DNA of 64,000 nt from Annona cherimola (GCA_030490835.1 CM059974.1:5525501-5589500), one strand, 5' to 3'; shown: positions 37,167-50,637, numbered from the stretch's first letter. Notes: generated by a model not told the origin, from the letters alone. Made by a program: numbers and translations.

Positions 37167-40100
37167 ATGGTGTGGTTTCAGTGCGAGGACTGCGGCGAAA
37201 GCTTGAAGAAGCCGAAGCTACGGAGCCATTTTCGGGTTTGCTCTGCTCACAAGGTTAGTCGCACGCATCACCTGCTTCACCTCCTCTCTCACTTCTTCTC
37301 TCCGAATCTTACATTCCCTGGCTTTTATTTCCTTCCTTATCGCGCCATCACACATTTTGTAGCAAAACTACGATCATTTTATTATTTATTACCCAATCTA
37401 ATCCGAGAAGCTTTTGGGTCCTATTGGCTAATTTCTCTCAGATTGCTGCAAAATGAAGAGAGCACGATTGTAATAAAGAACATCAATTTGGACAACTTAT
37501 ATAGTTGGATCATTATGATTCTGGTACAAGTGGCTGTTTTGTTCAACCTGCAAGGCTTGTCCAACTGTATCAGCTACTATAGCTTTTTACAAGTTCTTCA
37601 CGTCACAATCTCTTTTCTATTTTTCTTTCAACTTGTCAAAATAAATAAAAGTGTTCATCATCATCATCATCATCATCATTATTATTTGCTTGTTTGGCTA
37701 TATAAAACTGACTAATGCTTTTCTTTTTCATGTTGCAGTTGGCTTGCATTGATTGTGGAGAAACATTCAACCAACAAAGCGTCGAAGACCACAAACAATG
37801 CATCTCAGAAGCGGTTGGTTATTGAGAACAGTCTCTGATATATCAATCACTTCATTTTTTCTGCATCAATAGCAAACAACAGTCTATGTCTTACGCTTCT
37901 ATCATGAATAGGTTTTTAGAATCTGCTAAGTTGTCAATTCACTAAGATCAATAGACTGTCGAATATGATTGTCAGTCACTAAATATACTGCTGCATCTTC
38001 TGCATATCTACTGTCATCTGACATGAAGAAAATGTTTGTTCAGGAGAAATACGGCCCCAAAGGACAGGGAACGGCCCCAGCTGCTAACCCAGCTAAGGTG
38101 ACCGCTGAAGTTAAACAAAATTTAGATTTTGATATAAATGTTGGGTTATCATCACAAGTACCTTGGACCTGTAGGTAAGTTACCATCTGACTGATTGCGA
38201 TGATTTTAACCTTACATGCTGATGCTTGTGTATTTAATCTGTTGCATGTTGTTCATGAGCAAGCAGTTGTCTATGAGGGCCTGTCTGATTTTTCTTTCAA
38301 CTGGGAAAGGGATAGCTTACCTGGAAATAACCTTCCTGTGTAAATTAGCCGAAACGAAGGACAGTTCGTTTATTTATTTTTATACCCAATTCTTCCAAAG
38401 AAATAGGTCTAGATTTTTTATAGCTGCCCAACATTGCGGCAGAATAGCATCCAAAACATGTTTTTGACCAGGTTGTTGTGTCCTCTCCCCAGTATTTGTT
38501 TTTTGAGCTGTTGGTCGACCCGCCTGAAATTTATGTCCAACGGCATTCTTGTCTTTTGTCACATTTTGTTTGTTTGGGCAGTATTGTTTTGTGGCTTCTC
38601 GATTTTCCTGTGTCACTAGTAATGATGATTATCATGCAAGTAATCATGCAAGTTATTATATAATTTATTTATTAAATAGAACCTGAGTATGTTTACTCTA
38701 CATGGACTTACTTCTCCATAGCCTTTGCAACACCAAGACTACAAGTAAGCAAACTTTGCTACTCCATGCTGAAGGAAAAAAGCACAGGACAAAAGCCCGA
38801 GCTTTCCATTTTTCTCAGCAAAAGTCCAGTCAAACAGAACAATCCATTGCAAATGGGAAGGATGCAGTTAATGGCCATTCAGATAGATGCTCAACTGATG
38901 ATTGTGGAAGGGGAATGAAAAGTGTGGATGAACCAATAGTAAGAGACCATTTCAAGGCCACTACTGAAGCAAATGCAGACTCAGGGAAAGGAAGTCCATC
39001 CATGAAAAAGAGAAAATCCAAACTGTTTGCATGTGGAGATGCTGGAAATACCAATGGTAGTGATGATATGAATAGCGGTGAAGTAATTCAGACAGAAAGT
39101 GGAGAAGCAGGACCAGAAAGACAGTTGAAGAGGAAGAAACGGACTGATCCAATGGAGCAGAATGGGACACTTACCTCCTCCATGGTAGCTGCTAGTCAGA
39201 AAACAAAATGGAAAAAGCTAATTGCTTCAATATTAAAATCGGTACATGCACCCTATTCCATGATTTTGTTTTCTTATTCAGTGGGTGGAATGGTTTTTCA
39301 TTTGCACAATCTTGTTTCCATGCTGTAGGTATAGGAGACCACGAGGCCTATCCAAAAGTGATCCATTGCCACATTTGGTAGATGGGCCAAATGCACACCC
39401 GGCAATTTCATTTTTCACTTCATGGTTACTCCGGCAATTTCATTTTTCACTTCATGGTTTTTGTCTATCATTTGAAATGCACCTTTACAGAACTAGAAAT
39501 GAGGGGTCCATTAAGATTGTAGATTAAGATTTCGAGTTTACAGAATACTCTATATAAAAACTCTAGGGAGCATGAGATGTCTAAACCTTACCTCCATTTC
39601 CTGAAGAAGTTCTTTCCATGACTTTAAGCATTAACAAGGACCTGGGTGAAGAGTCTTACAGACACTATTTGATGCTCTCAGTGAGGTTTTTCTTGATTGT
39701 CATGATAATAATTATAACAAGCATCATTGGTTTAATAAGGGTATATGGGTATCCCATGGAAACAATTAATTGCAAGTTATTTATGACCACTTATCTAATA
39801 GACTGATGAATCTAAGCCTAAATGATCCGCAAAAAGAGAGAGAGAGACTAATGGCCTCTCAATTCTCATGCTTGAAACTGTCCAAAAATTCGGATTTCCT
39901 CACTTGAGTGGGAATCCATGGCCCAATACTGAGATTCTTATCTGCATGTGCATGGTATGGTTACTAAATCTCCAATAATTATGATTTGTGTTTACACTTT
40001 ATAACCCTCAAATCAGGCTTTTTCACCTATAACATTTTATCATATTGTGTCCCATTGTGTTTATGTAAACTACTTAGTCTGTCTACAGCTTTAAACTCGT

Positions 40101-41546
40101 GAGTGGGAATCCATGGCCCAATACTGAGATTCTTATCTGCATGTGCATGGTATGGTTACTAAATCTCCAATAATTATGATTTGGGTTTACACTTTATAAC
40201 CCTCAAATCAGGCTTTTTCACCTATAACATTTTATCATATTGTGTCCCATTGTGTTTATGTAAACTACTTAGTCTGTCTACAGCTTTAAACTCGTGAGTG
40301 GGAATCCATGGCCCAATACTGAGATTCTTATCTGCATGTGCATGGTATGGTTACTAAATCTCCAATAATTATGATTTGGGTTTACACTTTATAACCCTCA
40401 AATCAGGCTTTTTCACCTATAACATTTTATCATATTGTGTCCCATTGTGTTTATGTAAACTACTTAGTCTGTCTACAGCTTTATACTCATGAACAAGGTT
40501 AGGATAGATACACTTCTCATGTGTTCATTAATGCGAATCACTTGTTTTGTCTTCATCTAACAAACCTGCAAATTGGGTTGGGTCAAATGGAACATCTCAC
40601 CGTGTTACTTTTTGTGCAAGGTGTTTGTTAGTTTTTTTTTTTAATTTATTTATTTTATAAAAATGATGATGTGTTTGTTAGTTTGAACCGCTTGATTTGT
40701 GATCGGGCAATTTCCGGGGCACACCCAAACAACCCAGCAGAAAAGGTGGTTGGTATAATTTTCATAAAACATGACCTTGTGATAAATTATTTCACTATTA
40801 TTTTCAGTGAAATAAGTTCCTTATATGTGGAGAATGACACATGGAAAAGATCTCCATTTTTTGATATGTGACCAAAACAACTTTAAGCAAATTGGCATCC
40901 AAGTTTTGAAATCACGTGAAATCTAGTGGAATTACTAATTTAGTTGGGAGATACAAAATGGATGTACAGATGTTTTCATGCCTATTCAAGTTCGTCAGTC
41001 TTGTGGCAATGTATGGCACAGTTATATGTGGTCTTGTTCCTTCCCTGAATATTATAGTAAGTACTTAGGCATGCACCTAGCATTACATCACGGCGAGCCC
41101 AACAGAGATTGAGTTTACCATAATGTTGATTGAAATTACATGAATTCATGATGGTCATAATTTCTTAGTCAGAACTCAAGAAAAAAAATAAGACCAAAAT
41201 TCATGCAAGGGAATTTGAAAATTATACTTGGAATTGTTATTTATCACTTTTTTCTTGGTATTTGATTTACAGGATCCAGATGGATCGATGAAGATCAAAA
41301 AGCTGCAAAGGCTTGTGTTGAAGGCTCTTCAGGATGCTGGAATAACCCAAGATGAGTCCCAACTGCGCACCATCCTTCTGCACAAAGTGGTTCAATTTGC
41401 TCTGAGCTTCTTTTTGTTGTCATCTCTCTGAAAAGGTTGAGACTTGTGTAGTCATAAACACACCTTTGTTTGTGCAGATTGATTCTAGTTCTCGATTCAT
41501 TCATGAAAACAAGCTTGTTTGGTTGGCACATAAAAGCAGATCTTGA
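37167..41546 (+). CDS. LYAR-like nucleolar zinc-finger protein
   Basis: Six exons join in frame: 37167-37253, 37739-37813, 38044-38174, 38722-39241, 41273-41386, 41478-41546, giving 331 aa. The N-terminus has two LYAR-type C2HC zinc fingers: C6, C9, H21, C25 and C32, C35, H47, C50, followed by the conserved EKYGPKG. A third, U1-like C2H2 finger follows (W-T-C97-S-L-C100 ... H113 ... H119). The middle is polar and basic with KKRKSK and KRKKR patches suggesting nuclear or nucleolar location. The C-terminal block ([31 protein letters not shown]) matches the conserved tail of plant LYAR homologues. LYAR proteins act in the nucleolus in cell growth and rRNA-related processes in animals; the plant role is inferred. 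Intron 4 (39242-41272) carries a 195-bp triplication. Confidence 0.9.
37656..37680. repeat. (CAT)n microsatellite in intron 1 of the LYAR-like gene
   Basis: About eight CAT units followed by TTATTATT. Confidence 0.9.
39906..40490. repeat. 195-bp tandem triplication in intron 4 of the LYAR-like gene
   Basis: The unit starting GAGTGGGAATCCATGGCCCA begins at 39906, 40101 and 40296, exactly 195 bp apart. The copies are almost identical (one visible difference is GATTTGTGTTT versus GATTTGGGTTT), so the expansion is recent. Confidence 0.95.
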
Positions 41547-43937
41547 ATTCCAGATGATACAGTCTGAAATTTTTGAGCGGCCTCGACTGATTGTGAGTAC
41601 CCTTCGCCACATCTTCATCCCTAATAACAGATAACAAAACCTGCGATAATGTTTGTATCATGCAAGGTATTTTGGTACTGGGCTAACTGTATTTGTGGCC
41701 CAGCCAATCTATGCACTCAGATAGCCGATCATTGCATGCTAGGAAATTTGCTGAAATCTATCTATTTTCTTTCTTGCTGGCTTTTTGTCTCTCTTCATCG
41801 ATCTTCACTGACTAAATAACATGGACATCTGCATGTGATTCCAGGAGCAAAGACAACAAGGGATAATGAAAGATGGATTCTTATAAGAAAATGTCGCATT
41901 AGATAGTTGCAGGCGTACAATTCTGATGGAGTCCGATGAGAAAACGTATGAACTTTCAGAAAATCTTAATTTCACGTTGCTGTTAGAGTTGGCCATGCAG
42001 CCATTGATATTTGTATTAGCCGGATGAATGTACTTGAATTATGCAAAGACGCATCTACAGAGTCATTGACCCTCTATTTACTGAGATTGGGAAACTCGGA
42101 GCCCTCTTAAGAAGTTAATCAATCAGCTTCATTTTTGCTCTGCGCTCCCTCCTTCATATCTCAAACTTTTTGAACTCTGCTTGATGAAATGCCTGAGCCA
42201 GATGAATCTCTCCCTGCAAGCTTATTGCAAGCCCTATCCTTTTTCCAGCCTTTTCGGCTGGTAAGTACTTTTCACATGCCTCATCGGTAAACTTCTAAAA
42301 GCAGATTTCATTGTAATCCAAAATTGATGTTTCGATCCAAAGAATCAGGGGATCTCCCGCTAACGGTTGAAACCGTTATGTAAATGTGAATAATTATGGA
42401 AGTTTAAATGTTACTTATAAAAAAAAATGTTGAGTTCGTATATACCGTAATTGTTTTAAAAATATGGTAAAAAAATTATCAATGGCAAACAAGAAAATTA
42501 ACTGATGGGCTTAAAAGTCTATGTAATTAATGTTGATGGGACTGGATTAGGTGCTAAAAACATCCAAAGATGTCAGATGTGCGTCTCTAATGAATGTTGC
42601 TTAAACATTGAAGTGGGCAGCACGTGTTGGCGCTGCATTCGATGTCAAATAGTCTTAAAGGAAGGTATAGCACACGACCGAAGCAAGCACTAGATAAATT
42701 AAAGGTGAAGCTAGATTTATATTTGGTCAACAACCATTATGGTTCGGTTCGCGCGTGAGTAGAGCATTATCACCGGTACTGTTTTCTTAATTTTCTAAAC
42801 CATTATTTCATTTCTTATCAAGACATTTTATAAAAAGAATAAAAGATCCGAAGATGTTAGCCTACGTAAAGTAAAGATCAGTTCTTACGGAAAGTAGTGA
42901 TCAAAGTAAAATGGGTATATTCTTAATAAAAATATAAATTGGATGATAGAGTATTTTTTTTTCCTACCAAAAAGATAAAATTGGCAACGATTTTTCGTGT
43001 TTACCTACCGATAAAATAGTTCTAAAGAATAATCTGAATTTTCCATTCGTTTATCTTTGTAGATTGCCCACCCATCAAAGCAAAAAATGTCTTGTCGTAC
43101 TGATTGGAAGGGCTCCCGAGGCTATTTTCTTGAGGGAAGAAAATTCACATTGAATATTGAAGATTGGGCAACAATGATGGGAGGTTTAGCAAGAGGTAGG
43201 TACGTATGAAAAAAGCTCCTTGGCATTTATCAAAGCATATGGTGGTAAATTGCAAACGTAGAAGAAATGAAAAAGTGGGAAAAATATCCACCATTTTGTC
43301 GCCATCATCTCGCTCACTCCCCCCCCCACATCTCATCTTCTTCTTCTTTTTCTTCAACTCTCCTTCCCTAATAATACTCTGTTTTTTTAGCGCGGGCGCG
43401 CGCGTTCTCTCTCTAGGCGTCAGAAGCACTTAAATCTTAGTTCTCTCCAAAATGCCTTTCTTCCTTGTCTGCTTTTCTTTTCTCATCCCAATCCGTTGCA
43501 GAGGATCGCAAGAGCAAGCTGCTTCTTCTTCTTTTCATTCACTCACTTAAAGACCTAATCCCTTCCTCTCTTTCTCTGCCCCTTTTCGTCTCTTCTCTAA
43601 TTTCAGCACCAATCTGTTTTTCCCGCTAAAGCCCCTAATCCAGGAATTCACTGTCCCATCTAAGCTCTCTCCCTACATTCCCAACTCCTCCTTCCCCCTC
43701 TGCAGAGTGTTGGATACTTCCTACCGAGAAAACCCAGCTATCCTCTTCTCCTGTTAATCGCGCTCTTTTTTCTGAAAACTAAGTGGGGGGCGGAGGAAAA
43801 ACAAAAAAAATCTGTTTCCACATCTCACTGTTCTTTCTTCAGACTTGCAGATTTTCGTTTTCTCTTTCTCGAGACGCAGTTTTTCTCTGCCCCCATTTGT
43901 TTCTTTTCTCTGTTTTCTTTGTTGCGGTCGATTCCCC
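41547..43937. other. Intergenic and GT14 gene leader
   Basis: Probable 3' UTR of the LYAR-like gene, then spacer without recognisable genes. From about 43300 the plus strand becomes pyrimidine-rich (CTTCTTC and TCTCTC runs) with a GCGCGGGCGCGCGCG patch near 43392. This is probably the promoter and long 5' leader of the GT14 gene. Confidence 0.4.
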
Positions 43938-45026
43938 ATGTTCTCTACTCAGTTCGTCCTTTCATTTGCACTCCTCCTCTCTCTCCCGCTGCTCTTCCTC
44001 CTTGCCCCGCGCATCCTCCCACCTCGCAGCGTCCCAATTTCCCTCCCCGACGAGATCGACGATCTTGCCCTCTTCCGCCGCGCGGCGCTCGCCGACCTCT
44101 CCCCTCCGCCCCCTCCCCCAACTCCCAAAATCGCCTTCCTCTTCCTCACCAATTCCGACCTCTACTTCGCCCCCCTCTGGGAGCGTTTTTTCGCTGGCCA
44201 TGACTCCCTCTTCAACATCTACATCCATGCTGATCCAACTGCTCGCATCAAGGCCCCAACTTCTGGTGTCTTCTTCAACCGCTTCATTGCTGGCAAGCGC
44301 ACCCAGCGATCGTCTCCTACATTGATCTCCGCTGCTCGGCGCCTCCTTGCCGCTGCCCTCCTCGATGACCCTGCCAACGCTTTCTTCGCCCTCCTCTCCC
44401 AGAACTGCATTCCACTCCACTCCTTTCGGTTTGTCTACCACGCCCTCTTTGCCTCTGAGCCAGTGGCCAATATTTCATCTTCCGTAAACTCCACCACTTC
44501 TGGCCTTGCATCAATGAGGATGGCAGCCCGTCTCACTCGCTACCACTACCGCAGTTTCATCGAGATCCTGGCCGACGAGCCCAACCTGTGGGACCGCTAT
44601 ACGGCCCGTGGTGACGACGTGATGTTGCCTGAGGTTCCCTTCTCAGAATTCAGGGTTGGATCCCAATTCTTCGTATTGACGAGGCGGCATGCGCTTCTGG
44701 TGATCCAGGACCGCCGTCTATGGCGGAAATTCCGTCTTCCATGCCACAGGGCTGAGTCTTGTTACCCAGAGGAGCACTACTTCCCGACGCTGCTGTCCAT
44801 GGAGGACCCAGATGGCTGCAGCCATTATACATTGACTCGGGTGAACTGGACTGGGAGTGTTGGGGGGCACCCTCATACATATATGCCTCCGGAGGTGTTG
44901 CCGGAGCTCATATCACAGCTCCGAAAATCCAATTCCACATATTCCTACCTCTTTGCAAGGAAATTTGCACCTGCTTGCTTGGAGCCACTGATGAAGATTG
45001 CCAATCGTATTATCTTCCGTGACTAA
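43938..45026 (+). CDS. Core-2/I-branching beta-1,6-N-acetylglucosaminyltransferase family protein (GT14)
   Basis: An intronless 362-aa ORF. Translation is taken from the first ATG in frame (43938); the frame is open further upstream but without an ATG. A hydrophobic segment at about 5-24 predicts a type II signal anchor, as expected for a Golgi glycosyltransferase. The Branch/GT14 domain runs from about 64 (PKIAFLFLTNSDLYF) to about 320, with the conserved features HADP, SQNCIPLHSF, EVPFSEFRVGSQFFVLTRRHA, CYPEEHYFPTLL and LTRVNWT. Plant members (the DUF266 group) are Golgi proteins, some acting on arabinogalactan proteins or cell wall polymers; the donor and acceptor for this one cannot be read from the sequence. 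High GC and codon use unlike the flanks are common for intronless plant genes. Confidence 0.93.
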   Translation: MFSTQFVLSFALLLSLPLLFLLAPRILPPRSVPISLPDEIDDLALFRRAALADLSPPPPPPTPKIAFLFLTNSDLYFAPLWERFFAGHDSLFNIYIHADPTARIKAPTSGVFFNRFIAGKRTQRSSPTLISAARRLLAAALLDDPANAFFALLSQNCIPLHSFRFVYHALFASEPVANISSSVNSTTSGLASMRMAARLTRYHYRSFIEILADEPNLWDRYTARGDDVMLPEVPFSEFRVGSQFFVLTRRHALLVIQDRRLWRKFRLPCHRAESCYPEEHYFPTLLSMEDPDGCSHYTLTRVNWTGSVGGHPHTYMPPEVLPELISQLRKSNSTYSYLFARKFAPACLEPLMKIANRIIFRD

Positions 45027-48000
45027 GAAGACAATCTTATTGCAGTTTCTATGGCATTGAGAAGGTCTGCTTCCTTATATCTGCCTTTGCCTTTTCCCTC
45101 ACTTGTGCATGATTACAATTCCTTATTGACGTCGAGTAACTTGGACCGGATGAAGAGCTGGCATTGGGAACAGAAAATGTACTTGGTTTTCCTGGGAATA
45201 ATTGTACATATGACTAGGATACTATTTATATTTTATATAAGTTGGAAGGTGTGGATCGTTACTCCATTCACAAGATAATGTTTTAACTGACTAAAGGATG
45301 GATAATGTGTCTAGTGGGCCTGGGAATGTGGTAGTTTATGCATCTCCTGTCCTGTGCTCCCATTTTACTTATAATGGCAAAAACCTTAAGTGGGTTTTAT
45401 CATAATCTGCAGCATTTTAGGAGCTTACAATTGGTTCTGCCAGACACAATTGGTTTGCATATGCTATAAAGTCAACACACATCATAATCTGTTGGTCCAA
45501 CAAGTTTGATCAATCGAGCAAAATCCTGAAACACTGATGCTGCCTGTCTGTTACTACATCCTTAGGTATCCATACATCTTACCCTCCTTAGTAGCGACCT
45601 CCATGTACATTTGTTTGGGGGTATGTGGCCAAATCGTCTGAGTATTATGTCTATCTTTTTTGTACCCGTGAATGCCCATGCTAAGATTCTATCAGATTCT
45701 TTCATTTCTTGATTCCATGTGCCTCATCTCTGCCTTAAGATTCATGCAATTCCTTTGAGCCATACCATACTATGTGATTTTAGATGTTTTATACATCGAT
45801 TTAGATTTTAGAATCCTATGCCAACTGTCCTCACTTGGGTTTTTGGGTTGGCCTGATTTTCAGGATCAAGACCAAGTATTAGGTGCTGCACCTGGTACTG
45901 TGCACATAGGTATGTGTGCTTGTAGTGATTTGCCATGGTCAATGGGTCAGTATGTTTGGAACACCTACTCGTTAGTGGGTTATTGTGAGCTGCTGACTCT
46001 TCCTTCAAGCCAACTTTTTAGTTATTCTATCAGTTTGGCTTAGATATAAATTTCTAATTTCCAAATATCTCTGGCGTCTTGTCATCTGGCTGTGGTTGGT
46101 ACAGTTAGCTCTCTTATGAGTTAAATAAGGTCCTGATGGTGTAGCTAAATGTGGAAACTCAAATGAACACATCTTTTGTGAAAATATTGTGAAGCAGACT
46201 TGGGGGTTTCTGATTTCAAGGACTGATATGTTGAATCATGCTTGTTTGAGCAAGGCTGTTGTCACACTATCCCTCTTTTGTTTAGACACCATGGAGGCTC
46301 CCAATTTCGGAAATGTCTGGATGTAAATCCAAACTCCATGGACTTTGTCACCTAAGGCAATTGACCAGACACTCTTCCAGATGCCAATCATGACAAAGAT
46401 ATAATTCAATATTTTCAGTTGATTTTTCTTTTCATTATCTGCTCTCCATAGTGTTGTTTCTTTCGTTGAATTTTACATTTGCAACTGAAAATAGAAGGAT
46501 AAAGAGGTTAGTGGAATGGATCTTCGCTATGATTATCTAGTTATGTTAATTTTATATAGTTTTGATTCTCTGGACAAATTTTGTCTAGGAGCAAGCATCT
46601 TTGTGGACTTTTCAGACTAGATTTAAACAAGCATCCCATTGAAGTTTCTGGACAATTGTAAATAGATTTAGATAACCAAAATGAATTTTGACTCATAGCT
46701 GGGGTATGAGTCCTGCTGCATGTGTCTCCACAGCCAAACAGTCTGTTGGTAGGCAAATGTTTTATCTGGAATACACTTGCTTATATCAAGAATTCTATCC
46801 ATTTTCCATATTGGATGTATATGTAAGTGAAAGGATTCCTGGCTGGTTGCACCGAAGATGACTTGATGACTGAGTAGTGCGAGTTAATTTCTGAACATAA
46901 GTTTGCGGAGTGTGACGGACTCTGACCTTGTGAAAATTATGCTTGAGTGGAAGTTACTTGATGTTCAATGCCAGTCCGATGCTTATATTCTTCACTAGTT
47001 CTACATCAGTTGAAAGGGAACATTACAAACTGCAAGAGCTAATTTCACAAACTGAAATGTGGGGCTTTTTTTTCTTATCATTTCGCAATTGACTAAAAGA
47101 GGCTGTTTAGCATTTTTTTAAAAAGAAAAATATGGCATTAGTCTAGCGTCTAGATAAGATTTAAGCTTGTTGGTGTAGAATGCCTTTTTTTTTTGGCAAC
47201 CAGTCCTTATGGTAGGCTTATTATTTGATGGTTTAATGTGTTGGTGAAGATGGTTTAGTGTCATATGTGCAGTACTTCTTTTTGGTACAACAATTAACAT
47301 TTGTTTCAAGCTGATCGCTCCCTGAGACATCCAGATTTTGTGAAATGATTCTATGTATAAAGTTTGTGAAAAAATGAAGCCACATGTCCATGCAGATTTG
47401 TTCTTGGCATGCACTAGCCGTTGTGGATTTGTTCTTGGTGTGTCATGGATTTGTTCTTGGTCTGCACCATTAATCACTGATCTTGCTCAGCTGTGAGAAT
47501 GAGAGTGAGGTTATTCGGAAAGCTCAGCAGGCTGCATAATTGGAACTGTGAGGATCAATTCTTCGCACAGTTGAGACTTTCTTGGGGGTTTTCCATCACC
47601 ACATTTCCTTGTGGTGTGAGCAGGTTGACGCTATTCCGCGAAATTGCATTGCAACATGAACTGGCAGAAGTGGTCACTGTCATAGGCTATTAGTTCATCA
47701 CACACTGTAGGCCTATTTGTCATTCTGAAGGCTCAAGGTGTGCCACAACATAGACTGCAATTGGAATGGGTGCTAACCGTGGGTTGCTTTGGTGGTTGGT
47801 ATCTATTTCTGTATGGCCTTCTCCGGATAAATGTTCACCTAACAAAATCCAGGTGGGCCAAAATTGGGGGAAATCAAAGGTGTCTGATTTTTCCCATTTT
47901 GGTGCATTTTGTAGCGACTTGAGTTTGCTGTTGTGCTGATCGTTTTCTGTTTTACCAAGATAACAAGTTCGCCTTGACAAGTGCATGTGCTACAAGTGAA

Positions 48001-48215
48001 CCGTGCAGATGCTAAGTTTTTCCTCTACTTCTCTATCGTTGACATTTTGTGAGATAACAAACAAAAATGGCCTAATATTTTAATCATATCGATTCCAATG
48101 AAAGGTGTCCCTATCCTTTGTTTTCTTTTCTTACCTTCTTTTTGTTTTTTTTTTTTTTGAAAATTCTTTTTTTGCATGGGTTAGGGGGTCATCAAATACG
48201 ATATTATACCAATGC
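45027..48215. other. Intergenic, no gene seen
   Basis: Probable GT14 3' UTR in the first few hundred bases. The rest has modest AT content and no ORF with recognisable family features. A short GTTCTTGG(C/T/A)-type repeat (TGGATTTGTTCTTGG) recurs near 47395-47465. Confidence 0.4.
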
Positions 48216-48490
48216 AGAATTCAATGGCGAAGTTGAAACTGGATATCCATGTTCTTCACATGAATAGGCATCATAAATAATCATGTCTAGATAGCACTCC
48301 ACATAGCAGTTTAATATTCACGGGAGATGCAACTTAATATTCAGGCAAGAAGTCAATTCAGTAATTATATATAGAATTCAATGGCGGTGTTGAAACTAGA
48401 TATCCATGTTCGTCCGACGATCAGCCATAAAAAAAAAAAATCAAGTCTAGATAGCACTGCATAAAGCAGTTTGATATTCACGGGAGATGC
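48216..48490. repeat. Imperfect ~115-bp direct duplication
   Basis: Copies at 48216-48330 and 48373-48490 share AGAATTCAATGGCG, GTTGAAACT(G/A)GATATCCATGTTC, TCTAGATAGCACT and ATATTCACGGGAGATGC. The left flanks differ. Confidence 0.8.
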
Positions 48491-50388
48491 ATGTCATCAA
48501 AAGTGCTCATATATCTTTCATTGGGATCAAATGGTTAGGCCTTGTTGTTAGGTCCTTTTGGGGCTGCCCATCTTCCTATGAGTCTGGCTGGAACATGCTA
48601 CTGAAAACCCGCCCCGCCCTGCCCCCCTGATTTGTTGGACTAGACCAGGCAGCAGGCTGACTCTTTTTCGCAAAAGTTGGCAAACTACCATGTGAATGCC
48701 TGCATCTACATTTTTGGCCACACTGGTATTGGGAACTCCTACTCATTCCTATTTATTTAAAAGGTGCTGATGTGATGCAGGCCATTTTTAAAATAGCCAC
48801 GTTTCGACCATACGCTTTTTTATTTTTATTTTTATTTTTATTTTTTTAATATAACCAGATTTGTCATATTTCTGGACCCCAAAAGAATTGTAAACTCTGC
48901 TATCGGGCTATTTCGTGAATGATCATGTGGAGCTGAAAATTCTGTCTTCGTCCATTATACAACATATGTGCCATACTCTGCAACGCCTACGTTTGACTTT
49001 GGCAGCAACATGAGCAGGGGAATCAAAGTTTGGTCGACCAACCTAGCAGAAACGTTTGAACAGAAGAGGCTATGGTCATGGTTTATATCGAGAGGCAGAA
49101 GCAGGATGTTTATGAGATCAAAGCGGTTGCATCACGTGCTTTGTCTCTATCGAAAGATGTCTAGTAAATGATATACGGGTCTGTTTGAGTGTTGGATAAA
49201 AAAGAGTGAAAAGTGTAAGCTGTAAATGGGAAAGAGAGTGGAATTGGGGAATTGTAGTTGGTAAATCATAAATGTCACATTAATTGAAACCGGGTGAGAA
49301 CTTTGTCCCCCCACCCCCCCGAAAAAAAAAGTAAAACGAAATGTGCAGTGAGAAGATAATGTAAATAATAAATTGATGGTGGCAATTATTTATTTGATTT
49401 TTCTATAATTGTTTAATTTCCAACCTATTAGGAAATAGTTGTAGTTTCATTATCACCTTTGTTTATATTGTGGTTCAAGTTCATATGTTATTCTCTTATT
49501 CTACGGTTCAACCAACCTCATTTATGTTTTTATTTATTTATTTATTTGTAATTTAGGATTTTGGTTTTACTAGGGAAGTTTGCATGAATCGCTCGCTCGT
49601 AATTAATTTGTGTTCTATCTGAAGAACAGAATAATGGAACTTCTGTAAGGTGGTGCAGAAGGGAAAATGATGCCCACAGCCACAAAAGAGGTCAGCCACG
49701 AAGAAGTGAAGTATTTGATTGAAGGCTTCTGAAACAAAACAATTGCCGACGGTGTTGACCACTCGCCCAGCATGAGCGGCACCGATAACAGAAAAGCCAG
49801 AATGAGAAAAGAAGTTCAAAACAGGGCTACACAAAAAAAGGGAAAAAAAGAAAAAGAAAAAGGGAAACCGTCGCGAAGGAGCTGAATTTTTAAGGTTCTG
49901 GTTGTATACAGGGCTTATTTCTAGGATGTCTAAACTGAATCTGCCCAGAAAATTTTTTCAGGAAACCATTAGCTGGCCTGGCCATAAAACCGAAATTAGA
50001 GCCGCATGCTCGTGGTCGGAAATTCTGAATGGCACCACATTGCTGTACAAACAACCCTGCCAAAACAGAAATCCAGTACATCCTGGCAAGCAGCGTTGTT
50101 GTAGCTAAAAATCAGTCTCAATTGAGAACCTGCGTTTAGCGCTGTGCTTTCTCACTCGCCTGGCCGTAATGCCTCCTCTCGACAGCAAATGCTATTGAGC
50201 GCTGGCTCTGGCCCTGCTGTGCACGAATATCAGCTGCGGGATGATGTTAGCGTGGCGGATCCATGACCTTTGAGAAGGGGGACAATCTGAAATGAGAGGC
50301 TGTATTGTTTTTTGAAAAGGGGTAATCCTGGTAAAATAAACTGTATTTAATTAAAAACATTTTTTAAAATCTCCAGAGATTTATACTT
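48491..50388. other. Intergenic, no gene seen
   Basis: Holds a (TTTTTA)n-like tract near 48815-48845 and a C run near 49312. No ORF with recognisable features. Confidence 0.4.
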
Positions 50389-50637
50389 GGGGTGTGTTTG
50401 TTCACGCTTAAAAATTTTAGAATTAAAACTTTTCACTCTCCATATTTGCCATATTTTTTAATTATTTATCGACATCTTTCTACAAAACTATAATTATTTC
50501 TACATAATTATCAATATAATTAATTAATTTATTTTAACTTTATTATCTTTACTTTTATTCATTACTCCAATCACATCACATTATTTTTTCCTATTTTAAA
50601 ATTTTTTACACCAAATTACACTTCTTAAACAACACTC
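50389..50637. mobile_element. Tourist-like MITE, family B, degraded right end
   Basis: Starts GGGGTGTGTTTGTTCA and ends TTCTTAAACAACACTC. The interior matches the family, but no clear 3-bp duplication is preserved. Confidence 0.55.

Noticed and set aside
42505..42693. 62-aa ORF with several cysteines (CQMC, CWRCIRC)
   Set aside because: Spacing does not fit a zinc finger I recognise, there is no gene context, and it is short in AT-rich DNA.
43949..44441. Large antisense readings over the GT14 gene
   Set aside because: Shadows of a GC-rich intronless gene; no conserved motifs.
47118..47477. 119-aa minus-strand ORF
   Set aside because: No recognisable motifs, and short internal repeats (GGATTTGTTCTTGG) explain part of the open frame.
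49553..49834. 93-aa minus-strand ORF with a coding-like patch
   Set aside because: I could not place it in a family, and no neighbouring exons with consistent frame were found.
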